Source: Gari tellinella (taxonomy: Eukaryota > Mollusca > Bivalvia > Cardiida > Psammobiidae). From it: 64,000 bases of DNA. The notes under the pieces were generated by a model. That model made no database searches. It saw only the letters and a list, made by a program, of their open reading frames with translations, and was not told the origin of the DNA. A program made the position numbers and the translations under genes. The stretch covers positions 46,773,786 through 46,837,785 of the forward strand of contig OV277862.1 of assembly GCA_922989275.2 (NCBI GenBank), written 5' to 3'. Of the stretch, positions 21,521 through 32,019 are shown one piece after another; positions within the stretch are counted from its first letter, which is position 1, and the number at the start of each line of letters is the position of its first letter.

Positions 21521-21834
21521 CAGTCGAAACTTGATTCCTCGAACTAGATTAATAGATCGTACCAGTATTTCATCGGTTGAAAATGGATAAGTCGATCTCG
21601 ATTGGGTCGAAAATACCCGTATTTCAAAGTTAGAAACAATACACAACAGTTTATTGATACTTTCAGGCCTCCAGCCTATCGTACAAAGTATTGACAATAC
21701 ACATTCATACAAGCAATGATAGTGTGAAAGTGGCTTTGTAACCATTATTAACCGTTAAACACACACTTACGTTTTAACTTTGAAATATGGGTACGTTCGA
21801 ACTAACGCGAGTTCGAACTATTACATTTCGACTG
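21521..21834. mobile_element. G-family MITE (TA target)
   Basis: CAGTCGAAACTTGATTCC to GGAACTATT-like arm ending ACATTTCGACTG, flanked by TA. Inner arms AATACCCGTATTTCAAAGTT and AACTTTGAAATATGGGTACG pair. 314 bp with about 120 bp of unpaired centre. Confidence 0.85.
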
Positions 21835-21914
21835 TAGTTGTATTTTACCCAGTACAAACAACCCCCGTTTTTTCACCCTTGTATTATGACTGCGCACGAA
21901 GCTAACTTTACATA

Positions 21915-22088
21915 CAGGGGATACGAGGTTATGTTTTCCCGTTTTAACGCAAACGAAACTCTAACGCAATTCACTAAATGCGTACAACATTTTGAAAGTT
22001 CTCACAATTATTCTAATTTGAGTGGCAAACAGTTTTGAGCCTTATCAGACGCCATTTTACTCGGTGTCTGATATGGCTCAAAACTGGA
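21915..22088 (+). mobile_element. A' MITE, head and hairpin only
   Basis: CAGGGGATACGAGGTTATG, CGTTTTAACGCAAACG, hairpin GAGCCTTATCAGACGCC paired to GGTGTCTGATATGGCTC. It stops after the right arm. Confidence 0.7.
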
Positions 22089-22956
22089 CTTGAGAGGGAA
22101 AATTCCTATTCTACATCAACAAAAAGGAATGGTCATTTTAACCCCATTTGAAACTCAGTTATGTCTCATATTGTTTTTCCTTTGCATGTGTTATTTTTGA
22201 GATTTCATAAATAATGTATTAAATATGGCCGAAAAATAATAGTTTTGAAGAAAATGACATTTTAAAGTACATACTGAAAGTATGTACCTAAACACGTAAG
22301 TAGACATGTCTTTGTAGTTTCTGGGTTCTTTAATCGTGTAATTGACATTCTGAATTGTCATTCACTCTATAAAAGCATACATGACGATGTTGCGCTTAAA
22401 ACCTCATATAATGACGTCATTACATTCGAAATATTAAGAAATAGTTATTTTGACATGCTTATGTTGACATCATATAATTATATGCGTCCATTTTCGCATG
22501 TTTTGGGATAAGGATTTGTCATTTAGAGGTAAATCATATGGTTTTTATGTCACGTAGTATAGAGAATAGATTAATTACCTATTAGACAAATGCATATCCA
22601 ATATAGATCTAGGCGAACATGGAAGTAAACGTCATCTCTACTGTATAAATATGATAACATTCACGTCATTAACTGTTTGTAACCTAAGTAATTGTCATGT
22701 GTCATTACCAGCTTTGAATATTAGATAATGTATTGTTTTCAACCAAATAGGTAGCAGGTATATATGAAACATTTATAATCAGCGTGGTGGAAGCTCTGTA
22801 TAAATTTAGCAATGCACTTGTACTCTATTTGTAATAACGCTAGACATTGCTGACGTCATTCGATTGTCATATTTCAGAAAGTGCATGGTGAACAGTGGAT
22901 AAGGTGCTGTTCTTTCCAATTTGTACAAAACCATACACACACGCATTGCAACTAAC
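22089..22956. other. No gene; one small hairpin
   Basis: GTACATACTGAAAGTATGTAC at 22268-22288 is a 9-bp-arm hairpin. Otherwise no supported feature. Confidence 0.45.
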
Positions 22957-23200
22957 TCTTTCCCTGCCACCGGCGTCAAAAGCAACTTCACAAACAGTTT
23001 TTATCCTGACCAGACGTCGCATAACGCGACGTCTGAGCAAGATCCAATTTTTTAACACGTTTTAATATACATGTATTCTAAGTCTTACTACTTGAAATCT
23101 TACTTTGAAACGTATTGCAAACGACAATAATGATGCAGACGACAATGAAACGATGAAGGGGTAAAATAAAACTTCTAAGAATAATCGGGCAGCGAATTAG
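22957..23200 (-). mobile_element. B-family MITE, diverged long subtype
   Basis: CTCTTTCCCTGCC to GGGCAGCGAATTAG; left target eroded to CTAA, right is TTAA. The hairpin keeps GACGTCGC on both arms; the outer right arm is lost. Confidence 0.78.
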
Positions 23201-23418
23201 TTAAATGTACAAAACGACACGTTTTCGAAAGTTTTGAAAATGTGTTTATATTTGACTAGCAAACAGTTTGGAGCCTGATCCGACACCAGCTTGCTATTTT
23301 CAATGGGAATGATTATTGTAGTACAAACATATTAATTGGCAAAGATTGAATCATCACCACAATATATTATTGCAGAGATTGTTTGGAACAGAGTGCAAAA
23401 GTGTCTGTTTTCATTTCA

Positions 23419-23796
23419 CAGTCCTCCCTCTCTAGAACAACGCTCTGAACAAACAAATCCCTCCTTACAGCAATGCTCGTCACTGTTCCCCAAACAAGAC
23501 AATTATGTCTTACGCTTTCTCTGCTGTATTATCGTCTGCTTAAATTTGTCGTTTGCTGTTATTTCTCAAAGTAACGTATTGGAATTTGATAAAAGAAGCA
23601 TAAAGACGAGTTGCAGTTTGAACTCAGAACAGAAGCCCCGTTACGAGGTGTTTGATCTGGGTTTTAACTGTTTGTAAATGTTAGCCAAGTAATGTTCAAT
23701 ACACTAAGGATATTAATTTTCCCTCACTATAACAACTCTCTTCGAATAACACACACAGTATTTGTCTGCAATTGACTGTTGGTGTAGAGAGGATGT
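23419..23796 (+). mobile_element. D-family MITE, right end eroded
   Basis: CAGTCCTCCCTCTCTAG, CCCCAAACAAGACAATTATG, a TCGTCTGCTTAAATTTGTCG motif and a worn hairpin (GAACTCAGAACAGAAGCCCC). The right end retains only GTAGAGAGGATG. Confidence 0.78.
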
Positions 23797-24060
23797 ATTT
23801 AAGTTCATTCTTGCTGATGAAAGACTTAAATTCAAAACAATTAATTAATTATATACTGATTAATAATACAACATTTGAAAATGAGATATGTTATGGTATG
23901 ACATTGTCAATTCTTCTGTCTGTCAGTTTGTCTGTTCTGTTTGTTTACGTGATACATGTAACACTAACACATTTGATAGAATATTATGAGTTGAGTAAGA
24001 TATATTATAATAATACCAAATATCTTGGATGAGTTCATACATTGCAACTTTTCGACTATA

Positions 24061-24306
24061 CAATGGATAATCTGTTATTCTTTCCCGTTTAAACGCAAAC
24101 GTACGCAAACGCAAAACACTAAAACGTAGAAAAATACAACTTTTTGACAATTCTGATAATTCATCTTTATCTTGGTGGCAAACAGTTTGGAGCCTGGTCA
24201 GACGCCGGGTTACCCGGCGTCTGATCTGGCTCCAAACTGTTTGCAGTGAAAATAATAGTTTTAGCGTAAACGCGTTTATTGGGAAAGAATAACACATTCT
24301 CCACTG
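24061..24306 (+). mobile_element. A-family MITE, full length
   Basis: CAATGGATAATCTG to CACATTCTCCACTG, 246 bp. Left TA intact, right TG. The left hairpin arm has CTGGTCAGACG. Confidence 0.93.
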
Positions 24307-24337
24307 TGCAATGTATTTATTGAAGGTATGCACTTTA

Positions 24338-24524
24338 CCCAGTCACTGCCTTACTTACTGAATACAATGGTTCTTTACAAATAGCTTGAACGCGGTGTAA
24401 CGCGGCATCGGATCAGGACTTAAACTGTTTGACACGCCCATTGTAATATTGCTCAAGTCAAAATTATACCTAAATGTTAAATTTGACCAAAAAAAGCAGA
24501 CGACAATTGAATGGCAATGAAGGG
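24338..24524 (+). mobile_element. B-family MITE, short subtype, left arm shortened
   Basis: CCCAGTCACTGCCTTAC to GGCAATGAAGGG; left target TTTA, right TTAA. The hairpin left arm jumps from AAATAGCTTGAACGCGG, losing CTGATCAGA. Inner AAGCAGACGACAATTG present. Confidence 0.8.
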
Positions 24525-24539
24525 TTAAAAAGTACATTC

Positions 24540-24720
24540 ACGGTGTACTTTTATTTGGTCTATACAGCTCTAATAACAGAAGACGGTAATGCTACTTTCA
24601 CAATGTATGTGTCGTGTTAAAGTGTTGTTTTATCAAATAGCACACTCTAAGTCCCACCTATCTTATTTCTACGGACACCTATTAACTCGAACTCTGATCA
24701 TATTACAAATTGTAAACACA
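24540..24720 (+). repeat. Dispersed ~180-bp repeat (copy 2), next to half an A
   Basis: Second copy of the 20.2-kb segment. It passes at ACAACATACGCCGGG directly into the hairpin centre of an A element. No target duplication, so the join looks recombinational. Confidence 0.8.
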
Positions 24721-24829
24721 ACATACGCCGGGTTACCCGACGTCTGATCTGGCTCCAAACTGTTTGCACTGCAAATAATAGTTTTAGCGTAAACGCGTTT
24801 ATTGGGAAAGAATAACAGATTCTCCACTG
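24721..24829 (+). mobile_element. A-family MITE, right half
   Basis: Begins at the hairpin centre (ACGCCGGGTTACCCGACGTC) and ends AGATTCTCCACTG before TA. Confidence 0.85.
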
Positions 24830-25009
24830 TAGTAAAAGTACATCAAAGTTTGTGGTTAGCACTTTTAGCGCTAGGCATGGGTCCTTTGGAAACAATGATC
24901 ATGTGAGAAGTACACTTGTCTTATGCAAACAATTAATACATGTACCTATATCAGAGAACTAAGTAAGCCCTCTGATACAGGGAGAGAGCATAATGATTCT
25001 AAGAGTATA

Positions 25010-25263
25010 TTTGGAAACAATTTGAACCCAAAATCAGACGACGCGAAACGCGGATTCTTATTTGTGTTCAAACTGTTTGTCACACGTCTGTATGCCACTG
25101 TTGTCAAAATATCCAAAATGTAACTTTGAGACAATACTAGCATACGATAATTGCAGAAGAGAAAGGGGTAGACATAAAAAGGGGTGTTAGGGGAACAGCG
25201 GCAAGCAATAGGTAAGCAGGAGATATTTATTGTATGGAGGTCCGTTGTTGGGAGGGAGCACTG
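25010..25263 (+). mobile_element. D-family MITE, left half missing
   Basis: Hairpin GAACCCAAAATCAGACGACGC and worn right arm, CACACGTCTGTATGCCACTG, then AGGGGAACAGCGGCAAGC and GGGAGGGAGCACTG before TA. Confidence 0.8.
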
Positions 25264-25377
25264 TAGTATGTAGTATGCTACATTTTCAAATACAGTTCTT
25301 AATAGACAAAAATTAACTGGAAAACTGAATTGTTATTTTGTAGTTTTAGGACGTAAAGGGTGGATTTTTATAACATT

Positions 25378-25512
25378 GAAATTAGATTATTATTTCCCAA
25401 TAAATGCGTTTACGCTTAATTTATTATTTCAATTACAAAAAGTGTGGAGCCAAATCAGCCGCCGGATCACCCGTCGTCTGATCTGGATTCAAACTGTTTG
25501 CCACTCAAAATT
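25378..25512 (-). mobile_element. A' MITE, tail and hairpin
   Basis: CAATAAATGCGTTTACGC, hairpin GGAGCCAAATCAGCCGCCGG paired to GTCGTCTGATCTGGATTC. The head is absent. Confidence 0.65.
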
Positions 25513-25692
25513 TGAAAAAATGGTGAGGATTGTCAATACGGTGCCATTTTCTACATTTTTCGGCGGAGCTGTCTGGTTTCTATTTAGCCACACTTTCTGT
25601 TTGGCCACACATTTCAACCAATTATATTTGATCAGAAATTTAGACTTGAGAGCACCTGTTGTAACTGAATAGTCTGATTGGATAGTAGCCAG

Positions 25693-25878
25693 GGCTCCAG
25701 ATAAGGGAATTATTTCAAAACTTAAAATCTGTATTTGTGCATTAAACCCTGTGGTGTCACTAAACATTTGAATTGTCTCTTCGAGACAATCAAAATGAGT
25801 GGTAACACCATAGGGTTTGGTGCTGAAATGAGTGAATAAATGTGATTTGTTTAGTTTACTCCCTCTTATCTGGAGCCC
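25693..25878. mobile_element. E-family MITE
   Basis: GGGCTCCAGATAAGGGAA to TCTTATCTGGAGCCC, 186 bp. Inner arms: AAACCCTGTGGTGTCACTAA / GTGGTAACACCATAGGGTTT; tip TTGTCTCTTCGAGACAA. Confidence 0.87.
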
Positions 25879-26452
25879 TGTAGGCTGGTCTATGTCCAAT
25901 TACAGTTTTCCCAGATATGGCTGTGAGTGTAAAATTTAGAGACACAGACCAGACTGTTTACTACACTGGGGGCTGATGCAATTTAAGATGACATCTGAAA
26001 TACAGAGGAAGCTAGGTGTTTTGTAATTGTTTACTACCAATTTGTTTTAATTGTTAACTATTTGTACACATTTACCATACATTAAAAGCAATATTAAATA
26101 TAAATGGCCTCAAGTGAGTTAAACACAATTGTGTTGTTTCATCATTATTTACAAGAGTGAAGTAGAGCAGACTGTTGAATATGTACATTTGTGTATGCTA
26201 TAGTTTGTTTCGAGAAACTCTATGAATGAAGTTTGATATATAGAACAATAGATTAAAGCCGCATTGTGCTTTTGGGAAACCTGCATAAAACGGTTGCTTG
26301 GGATCCCATTAGAACTACATGGGACGTGATTCTTTCACAAAAAGCGGCTTTACCTAAGAAATTCGCTTTTTATTTATGTTTTTAATTTATTTGTGCTAAC
26401 ACCATTTAATTTGACCTTGTCAACGGAAAGAAGGACAACTCTGTAAATACAG
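25879..26452. other. No gene; possible small AAAGCCGC foldback
   Basis: AAAGCCGCATTGTGC at about 26256 and AAAAAGCGGCTTT near 26352 could be the ends of a ~95-bp palindromic relic. Otherwise AT-rich without signal. Confidence 0.35.
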
Positions 26453-26639
26453 GGCTCCAGATAAGGGGAGTATTTCGAAAACTAAAACCTTTATTTCTGC
26501 TTTAAAACCAATGGTGTCACTACTCATTAGAATCGTCTCCAAGAGACAATTCTAATGAGTAGTAACATCATATCATTCGGTGCTGAAATGAGTGATAAAC
26601 TGTTGGATTTGTTCAGTTTACTTCGGATTATCTGGAGCA
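26453..26639. mobile_element. E-family MITE
   Basis: GGGCTCCAGATAAGGGGAG to GATTATCTGGAGCAC, 187 bp. The tip CGTCTCCAAGAGACAATTC is one of three different tips among the E copies. Confidence 0.85.
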
Positions 26640-26757
26640 CAGGAATGAAGTGGTTTACCCTTATTCTGCTGCACAGACGTCTGCTTTGAAATTGTCATGT
26701 GCAAAATTTGTTTAGTTTAGATTTATTCATAGTTTTGATTAAAAGAACCTTAAGACG

Positions 26758-26821
26758 ATTGTCAAACAGTTTGGATCCAGATAAGACGCCGAGTTACGCG
26801 GCGTCTGTTCGAGATTCAAAC
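26758..26821. repeat. Type I hairpin (B-like) cut by the inverted SINE pair
   Basis: GGATCCAGATAAGACGCCG paired to GCGGCGTCTGTTCGAGATTC. The outer right arm ends at ATTCAAAC where the next element begins. Confidence 0.7.
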
Positions 26822-26966
26822 AGTCAAACAACTAGGTCTGACGTGTCAAAGGTCAGCCGAGTCCAATTTTTAGGTAACACAGCATTCCGCATGTTCTCGG
26901 ACCATATTTTAAACAGCCGAGTTTCGTATATGAGGTGAAATAATGAAGGCGGAATTATTGTGAGCA

Positions 26967-27054
26967 GTTTAGCGCAGTAGGCAAAGGTTAGGTATGCAAA
27001 GGCAAATAGCAGTATTTTTAGTAAGCGTGGGTTCGAATCCCACGTCGACCTTAC
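26967..27054 (+). repeat. tRNA-like pol III promoter module, left arm
   Basis: A box TAGCGCAGTAGG and B box GGTTCGAATCC with a perfect 6-bp T-arm (CGTGGG/CCCACG), followed by TTTTTTT. The acceptor stem does not pair, so this is a SINE-like derivative, not a working tRNA gene. Confidence 0.7.
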
Positions 27055-27302
27055 ACTTTTTTTATTTAAATCTTGCATGAATAGTAAAGCATTATATTCT
27101 ATTCCATACTGTATAATAGAAGCTGACCATTTATGAACACGTTCTCCAGTGTTGGTGAAGGGTTGCTTTGTTTCAGTTCGAGTCCGATATTAGTCATATT
27201 TTAAACAATTAATCGATGATAAAATACATACATGTACATGTATATACATATAGGCTTCTATAATATTGAAATGTAATTAGTTACAAGCATGATCTGTTTA
27301 CT

Positions 27303-27494
27303 GGGCTCCAGATAAGGGGGAATAGACACAAGTTTTCCAACATTTTCCTCATGTCTGCACTAAACCTTATGGTTTGATTGCATGTACTAATTAGAATAGT
27401 CTCTGCGAGAAGCTTTTGATTAGTAGTCACACTATGGGGTTTGAAGGCGACATGAAGATTTTACTTTTTGAAATACTCTCCTTGTCTGGAGCCT
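27303..27494. mobile_element. E-family MITE in the foldback loop
   Basis: GGGCTCCAGATAAGGGGG to CTTGTCTGGAGCC. Inner arms around AACCTTATGGTTTGATTG / CACACTATGGGGTTTG are diverged. Confidence 0.8.
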
Positions 27495-27500
27495 TAATTA

Positions 27501-27676
27501 CGGTGAAACACATAGGAATCGACCACTCATTAAGGACTATTAAAGTGGTCTTTTTAGACAGGCTGCTGCTGAATGTAGAACAAAAGTAATGGAGACTGCC
27601 TTATGCATTATTCCCCCATTATGCTGTCACCTGCCTTAAAGGCCAACAATGACTTATGTATAGAGATGTTTCACCG
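27501..27676. mobile_element. P-family MITE (TA target)
   Basis: CGGTGAAACACAT and ATGTTTCACCG are flanked by TA, 176 bp. Inner AGACAGGCTGCTG / CACCTGCCTTAAAGG is a weak relative of the type II hairpin. Confidence 0.8.
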
Positions 27677-27783
27677 TATAATCATCTACATAGATCTACA
27701 TTACAATGAAAGTATATGATGGTTGAAATGAAATTGGAAATAAAGTAATTATAGAATCCTTAATATATTTAGCAAAAAAAAAG

Positions 27784-27884
27784 TTATAGGTTGATGCGAG
27801 TTTCGAACCCACGCCAAATAAAATTTCCCCGATCATATACTCGATTATGGGCCTACGACCTATCCATTACGCTATATTTCTGAT
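27784..27884 (-). repeat. tRNA-like pol III promoter module, right arm
   Basis: On the minus strand: A-box-like TATAGCGTAATGGATAGG, B box GGTTCGAAACTC, then a T-run of 10. It is the mirror partner of the left-arm module and more diverged. Confidence 0.65.
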
Positions 27885-28020
27885 AACTAATCCGCTCATT
27901 GTTTATACCTATAACTCAACCTTGTTTTTTAAAAGAATGAGACGAGGATATCCGAAATGCTGATCTCCCTTAAAAATGGACTCGGCGACCCCGTGACACG
28001 TCAGACCTAGTTGTTTGACT

Positions 28021-28424
28021 ATACTTTCGGTTTGTTATGGTATTAAACTGCCACTTTTGATGAATTAGGTCTGTCTTTAACATTTCATAGATCAGTTTGG
28101 CCCATAAGAAGGTTGAAACATTATTATTAACCGTTATTGTATTTCGGACATTAAAAAAAGGTCTGAAAACACAATGGGACTTTAATGTGAGGATCTCCTA
28201 CCAGTAGCTAGGATATGAGTTAAATTATTGTTTTGTTTTGCATTTCTGTACATGATAGTTTTGCATTTTAAATAAAAGTTACTGTTTCAATTGTATACTT
28301 TTATTTTTCGCTTTTCAATCCAAGATATTACAATTCTTTGAAAACCTCAATTTCATTCAATTTTGCACACCCATCTAAATAGCCTTAGTTCAACCACTCA
28401 TTCCGCCGAATATCTTTTTTAAAG
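28021..28424. other. No supported feature
   Basis: AT-rich, no coding or repeat signal. Confidence 0.4.
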
Positions 28425-28495
28425 ATATTTCTTGTTTGAGATGCGTTTGCCTTTCGTTTGCGTTTAAACGGGAAATTATAGCATCTTCTCCACTG
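28425..28495 (-). mobile_element. A' head fragment
   Basis: GATGCGTTTGCCTTTCG, GCGTTTAAACGGGAAATTA and the end ATCTTCTCCACTG. Confidence 0.65.
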
Positions 28496-28593
28496 TCTTT
28501 GCATTTCTCGTAAGCATGCATTCCATGAATGTTTATATTCATAGCTCGGTAGAGTTATATAATTATTGTAAACCGCAGATATGTATACCTTTA

Positions 28594-28795
28594 CAGTGGA
28601 GAAACTGTTATTCTTTCCCAATAAACGCGTTTACGCTAAAACTATTATTTTCACTGCAAACAGTTTGGAGCCAGATCAGACGCCGGGTATCAGAATTGTC
28701 CAAAAGTTATACTTTTCTACGTTTTAGTGTTTTGCGTTTGCGTACGTTTGCGTTTAAACGGGAAAGAATAACGTTTTCTCCACTGTAATCACTCT
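28594..28795 (-). mobile_element. A-family MITE lacking the right hairpin arm
   Basis: CAGTGGAGAAACTG to TTTTCTCCACTG, TA on both sides, 202 bp. CAGACGCCGGGTATCAGAATTG shows that the left arm joins the spacer directly. Confidence 0.92.
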
Positions 28796-29006
28796 TTAGA
28801 TAAGGAAACTACGGTCTAGCCTTTGAATATACATAATTTATATCTTAAAATAGATTAGATCGGACTCCTAGTGCTAGGCTCCCATTGGTCGACGGTCAGA
28901 AAGACGCCGTTTCGGTGGGTGTATCATACAGTTTTGCTTCGACGACAAAGCACAAAACGATAGTAACTCCTATTAAACTGACCAAAATCATCGGTTAATC
29001 TTAGTA

Positions 29007-29375
29007 CAGTAAAACCCCTCTAAACCGGAACCTCTAAATACCTGAATTCTCTCTAAACCGGACAAAAACTTTGGTCCCGTTTTCCACCCATGTTTACGCC
29101 TATGATTTATTCCTTCACTGAAGAAAATACATTCATGAACATATATCATCAGAAATATTTTCTATATTCTAGCAGATGATAGCTTAAAGCAGGTTGAAAG
29201 TAAAGCAGACTGCGCCTTAAGGCGCATTCCGCTTTATTTTCAACCTGCTTTAAGTGGTCTGCTACCTTCCATACTAGAAACAAGATATGGGTTAAAACCC
29301 CTCTAAACCGGAAACCCCTCTAAACCGGATGTTTTTATTGTCCCCACACATGTCCGGTTTAGAGGGGTTTCACTG
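29007..29375. mobile_element. H-family MITE with a C element inside
   Basis: CAGTAAAACCCCTCTAAACC to TAGAGGGGTTTCACTG, flanked by TA, with further CTCTAAACCGG blocks near both ends. The middle (about 29092-29293) is a reversed C element whose intact end GGGTTAA abuts an H repeat block. Confidence 0.82.
29092..29293 (-). mobile_element. C-family MITE inside H
   Basis: ATGATTTATTCCTTCACTGAAG, the type II hairpin with GCAGACTGCGCCTTAAGGCGC, AATACTCTAG-like C end. Left end eroded. Confidence 0.72.
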
Positions 29376-29459
29376 TACATGAGCAACTTCTGTAGTCATG
29401 CAGCGCCGTCAATGGAGACGGTATTACCTGCACACATCATAATGTCACCAATTCTTCGC

Positions 29460-29690
29460 AATACGCATATTTACGCATTTAATTTTGTCATACCCTGAAG
29501 GAAATAGTTCCAAATTATAGAATCATGAACATGTTAAGTAACAAGATAGTTTCAATATTCTAGCAGATGGTAGCTTAAAGCAGACTGAAAATAAAGCAGA
29601 ATGTGCCCATAGTCGCATTCTAATTTACTTTCAACCTTTTTTAAGTGGTCATCTATATTTAATACTAGAAACAGGCTACGGAGTAAAGGG
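29460..29690 (-). mobile_element. C-family MITE, left end eroded
   Basis: CGCATTTAATTTTGTCATACC, CAAATTATAGAATCATGAAC, diverged type II hairpin (GAATGTGCCCATAGTCGCATTC) and end GGAGTAAAGGG before TTAA. Confidence 0.78.
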
Positions 29691-29810
29691 TTAAGCAGGC
29701 AAATGTCTCAAAAGCTCCGTATGTGTATAAATTATGTCTTCCTTAAAAACATATTTAGGGTACAATGAACGGGCCATGATTTTTCAAACCTTACCGTTTT
29801 AAGAGAAAAT

Positions 29811-30255
29811 ATAATTCTGAATAATGGGATATCCTTTGAAAGCACAGAAAACCAAGCAAATACTGAAAATTACAGACTCGGTTTAATTGAGTCTGTTCAT
29901 GAGCAATACTGAAATATGCAACAGTGATCACGCCCCCTAGCACCAGCTTAAGCAGAATTCAACTTTCTAAATGTGCTGAAATCAATGATTCCAAAGGACC
30001 AGAAAGTATAACAACACTGAGAATGAAGTACGGGGCGACTTTTTACAGCCGCCACACAAGCACTTAACATCTGCTGTTGTGAATTATATAAATCTGAATA
30101 AGGGGAGATCCTTTGAAAGCACAGAAAACAAAGCAAATACTGAAAATTGCAGACTCGGTTTAATTGAGTCTGTTCATGAGCAATACTGAAATATGCAACA
30201 GTGCTCACGCCCCCTAGCACAAGCTTAAGCGGAATTCAACTTTCAACTGTAAATG
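29811..30255. repeat. K repeat, about 1.6 tandem copies of a 272-bp unit
   Basis: ATCCTTTGAAAGCACAGAAA, CAGACTCGGTTTAATTGAGTC and ACGCCCCCTAGCAC occur twice, 272 bp apart. The first copy continues with GTATAACAACACTGAGAATG to GTTGTGAATTATATAAATC. A third copy lies at 51.4 kb. Confidence 0.9.
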
Positions 30256-30311
30256 CGCTGGAAAACCTGTTTTCAGATGTTTCAATTCATTACACTCTGT
30301 TTACCACACAC

Positions 30312-30433
30312 GCCCTTGTTGGAAAAGAATGACATCTTATCCACAGTATATGTAATGAATCGTTACGCGACGTCTGTTCACGACCCAAACTGCTTGAAAT
30401 TTACCATCGTATTTGGACTAAGGAAATGAAACG
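30312..30433 (+). mobile_element. A tail fragment followed by a B right half
   Basis: 30312-30349: CTTGTTGGAAAAGAATGACATC and TTATCCACAG. 30360-30433: CGTTACGCGACGTCTGTTCACG, CAAACTGCTTG and an end resembling GGAAATGAAACGG before TTAA. Confidence 0.55.
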
Positions 30434-30439
30434 GTTAAA

Positions 30440-30700
30440 GAAGATTTGCCCATTATATGAATTTTACTATATCACGATATGCTAATTATCTTGTGGTGTA
30501 TGTGGACTTATTAGAATGATTACTGAAATGGTTGCTTATTTACAAAGGCGTATTCCCTCAGGCCGATAGCTATTTCCGAGATTTGTCCCTGCGTTGAACT
30601 TCCATTCATAACAAATAACAATTGACGTTCAGTGTGTTAACAGCAGCACATGGCACATGCCAGAACCAGTGAACAGTGTTGACAAAATAGCATTTATCCA
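30440..30700. other. No supported feature
   Basis: No coding or repeat signal. Confidence 0.35.
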
Positions 30701-30838
30701 ACCACAATATGGAGAAGAAAGCGTTATTCTTTCCCGATTAAACGAAGCACAGTGTATTGAATTAGGTAAAATGACACTTTTTAAAATGTTGATGTCTTTT
30801 TTTAAACTGAGTGGCAAACAATTTAGAGCCTGGACGTC
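30701..30838 (+). mobile_element. A' MITE, head half
   Basis: ATGGAGAAGAAAGCGTTATTC, CCCGATTAAACGAAGC and a broken left hairpin arm (GCAAACAATTTAGAGCCTGG). Confidence 0.6.
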
Positions 30839-30984
30839 ACGGCACAATCACTGCATTTACCGTCCGACCCGAGATTACACTCGTTCCTAGAGAAAATATT
30901 TGTTTGTTCGTTTTTGTTTTTTCATCACCAATACAATAGGTAGGGTTTTAAATGTTCGTATTTGGCTAACTTTGAATATAAATA

Positions 30985-31344
30985 CAGCGCTCCCTCTCTA
31001 CAACGACATCCAATGGGAGACACAGATTGTGTGCGTTGTTCGGAGGGAGTCGTTATAGAGAGGGACATTTGGTAAACATTTGCAAACAGCTTGAATCCAG
31101 ATCAGACGCCGCGGAACGCGGCGTCTGATCTGGATTCAAGCTGTTTGTCACTCGTCATTATATTTATTCTATCAACATGTCCACTTACATGTAAATTTGA
31201 GAAAAATAGCAGACGACAAATTGAAGTAGACCACATTGCAGCCATGGAAAGGTTGGATATAAATGTTTGTTTCGGGAACTGCGTCAAGGGCCGTTGTAAA
31301 GAGGGAATCGTTGTTGGGAGGGCCATTGTAGAGAGGGAGCACTG
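30985..31344 (+). mobile_element. D-family MITE, best-preserved copy
   Basis: CAGCGCTCCCTCTCTACAAC to GAGAGGGAGCACTG, TA on both sides, 360 bp. The hairpin at 31082-31149 is almost perfect (GAATCCAGATCAGACGCCGC and inverse). Inner AGCAGACGACAAATTG is shared with B elements. Confidence 0.95.
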
Positions 31345-31361
31345 TACCGTTATGGGATTAA

Positions 31362-31605
31362 CCCTTTACCTGATAGCCTATTTCTAGTACTTCAGATAGG
31401 TGACTACTTAAAGCAGGTTGAAAGTAAAGCAGAATGCGCCTTAGGGCGCATTCTGCTTTACTTTCAGCCTGCTTTAAGCTATCATGTGCTATAATAAAGA
31501 AAATATTCCCTATATTACATATTCATTACTGATTAAATTGGAACTATTTTCTTCAGCGGATGAATAAATCATATCCGCTAAAAGGCGCTTCTATTGGGGA
31601 AAGGG
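31362..31605 (+). mobile_element. C-family MITE, full length
   Basis: CCCTTTACCTGATAGCC to TTGGGGAAAGGG, TTAA on both sides, 244 bp. Type II hairpin centre GCGCCTTAGGGCGC. Confidence 0.94.
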
Positions 31606-31879
31606 TTAAGTATGAGGACATGCATGCCTACAAACGAGTTTATACTCTGATCTGATTACGCTTCCGTTTGTCATTTTCGGACAAACATTTCGTACATGTA
31701 TAATCAAAGAGTTTTTTTCACGTTTCATGAATACAGAGTGTCTCTAATTACGGAATGTTACGGTATTCAACGAGAGAAGAGTTAAGCAATTTAAACTCGT
31801 TTTATCCATTTATGCCTCTATTTTGCAATGAAAGATATCTTCCTTTGTGATTTCTCGAATATTTTCAAATAGATAAATA

Positions 31880-31931
31880 AATAAGACGCCACGTACAACG
31901 GCGTCTAATCAGATTATACACTGTTTGCCAA
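31880..31931. repeat. Degenerate type I hairpin
   Basis: AATAAGACGCCACGTACAAC and GGCGTCTAATCAGATTATAC, right outer ACTGTTTGCC. No MITE ends seen. Confidence 0.5.
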
Positions 31932-32019
31932 TGTCTTCTTTAGTAGACACTACTAGGGATAAATGGATTTATTAAGAAATCTTCGTATTTCACATTTAAA
32001 GCGTGCTTCCTTATGCCTC

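Larger units (their letters stand above)
26822..28020. mobile_element. Inverted pair of tRNA-derived modules (foldback, 1.2 kb)
   Basis: The ends are long inverted repeats: AGTCAAACAACTAGGTCTGA and GACGTGTCA on the left recur inverted at the right edge. Homology continues inward (GCCGAGTCCAATTTTTA; ACAGCATTCCG) to a tRNA-like module in each arm, both pointing inward to a T-run. The loop of about 700 bp holds an E and a P MITE. Confidence 0.8.

Noticed and set aside
25489..25899. 136-codon minus-strand frame
   Set aside because: Overlaps an A' hairpin and the whole of an E MITE; no domain is visible.
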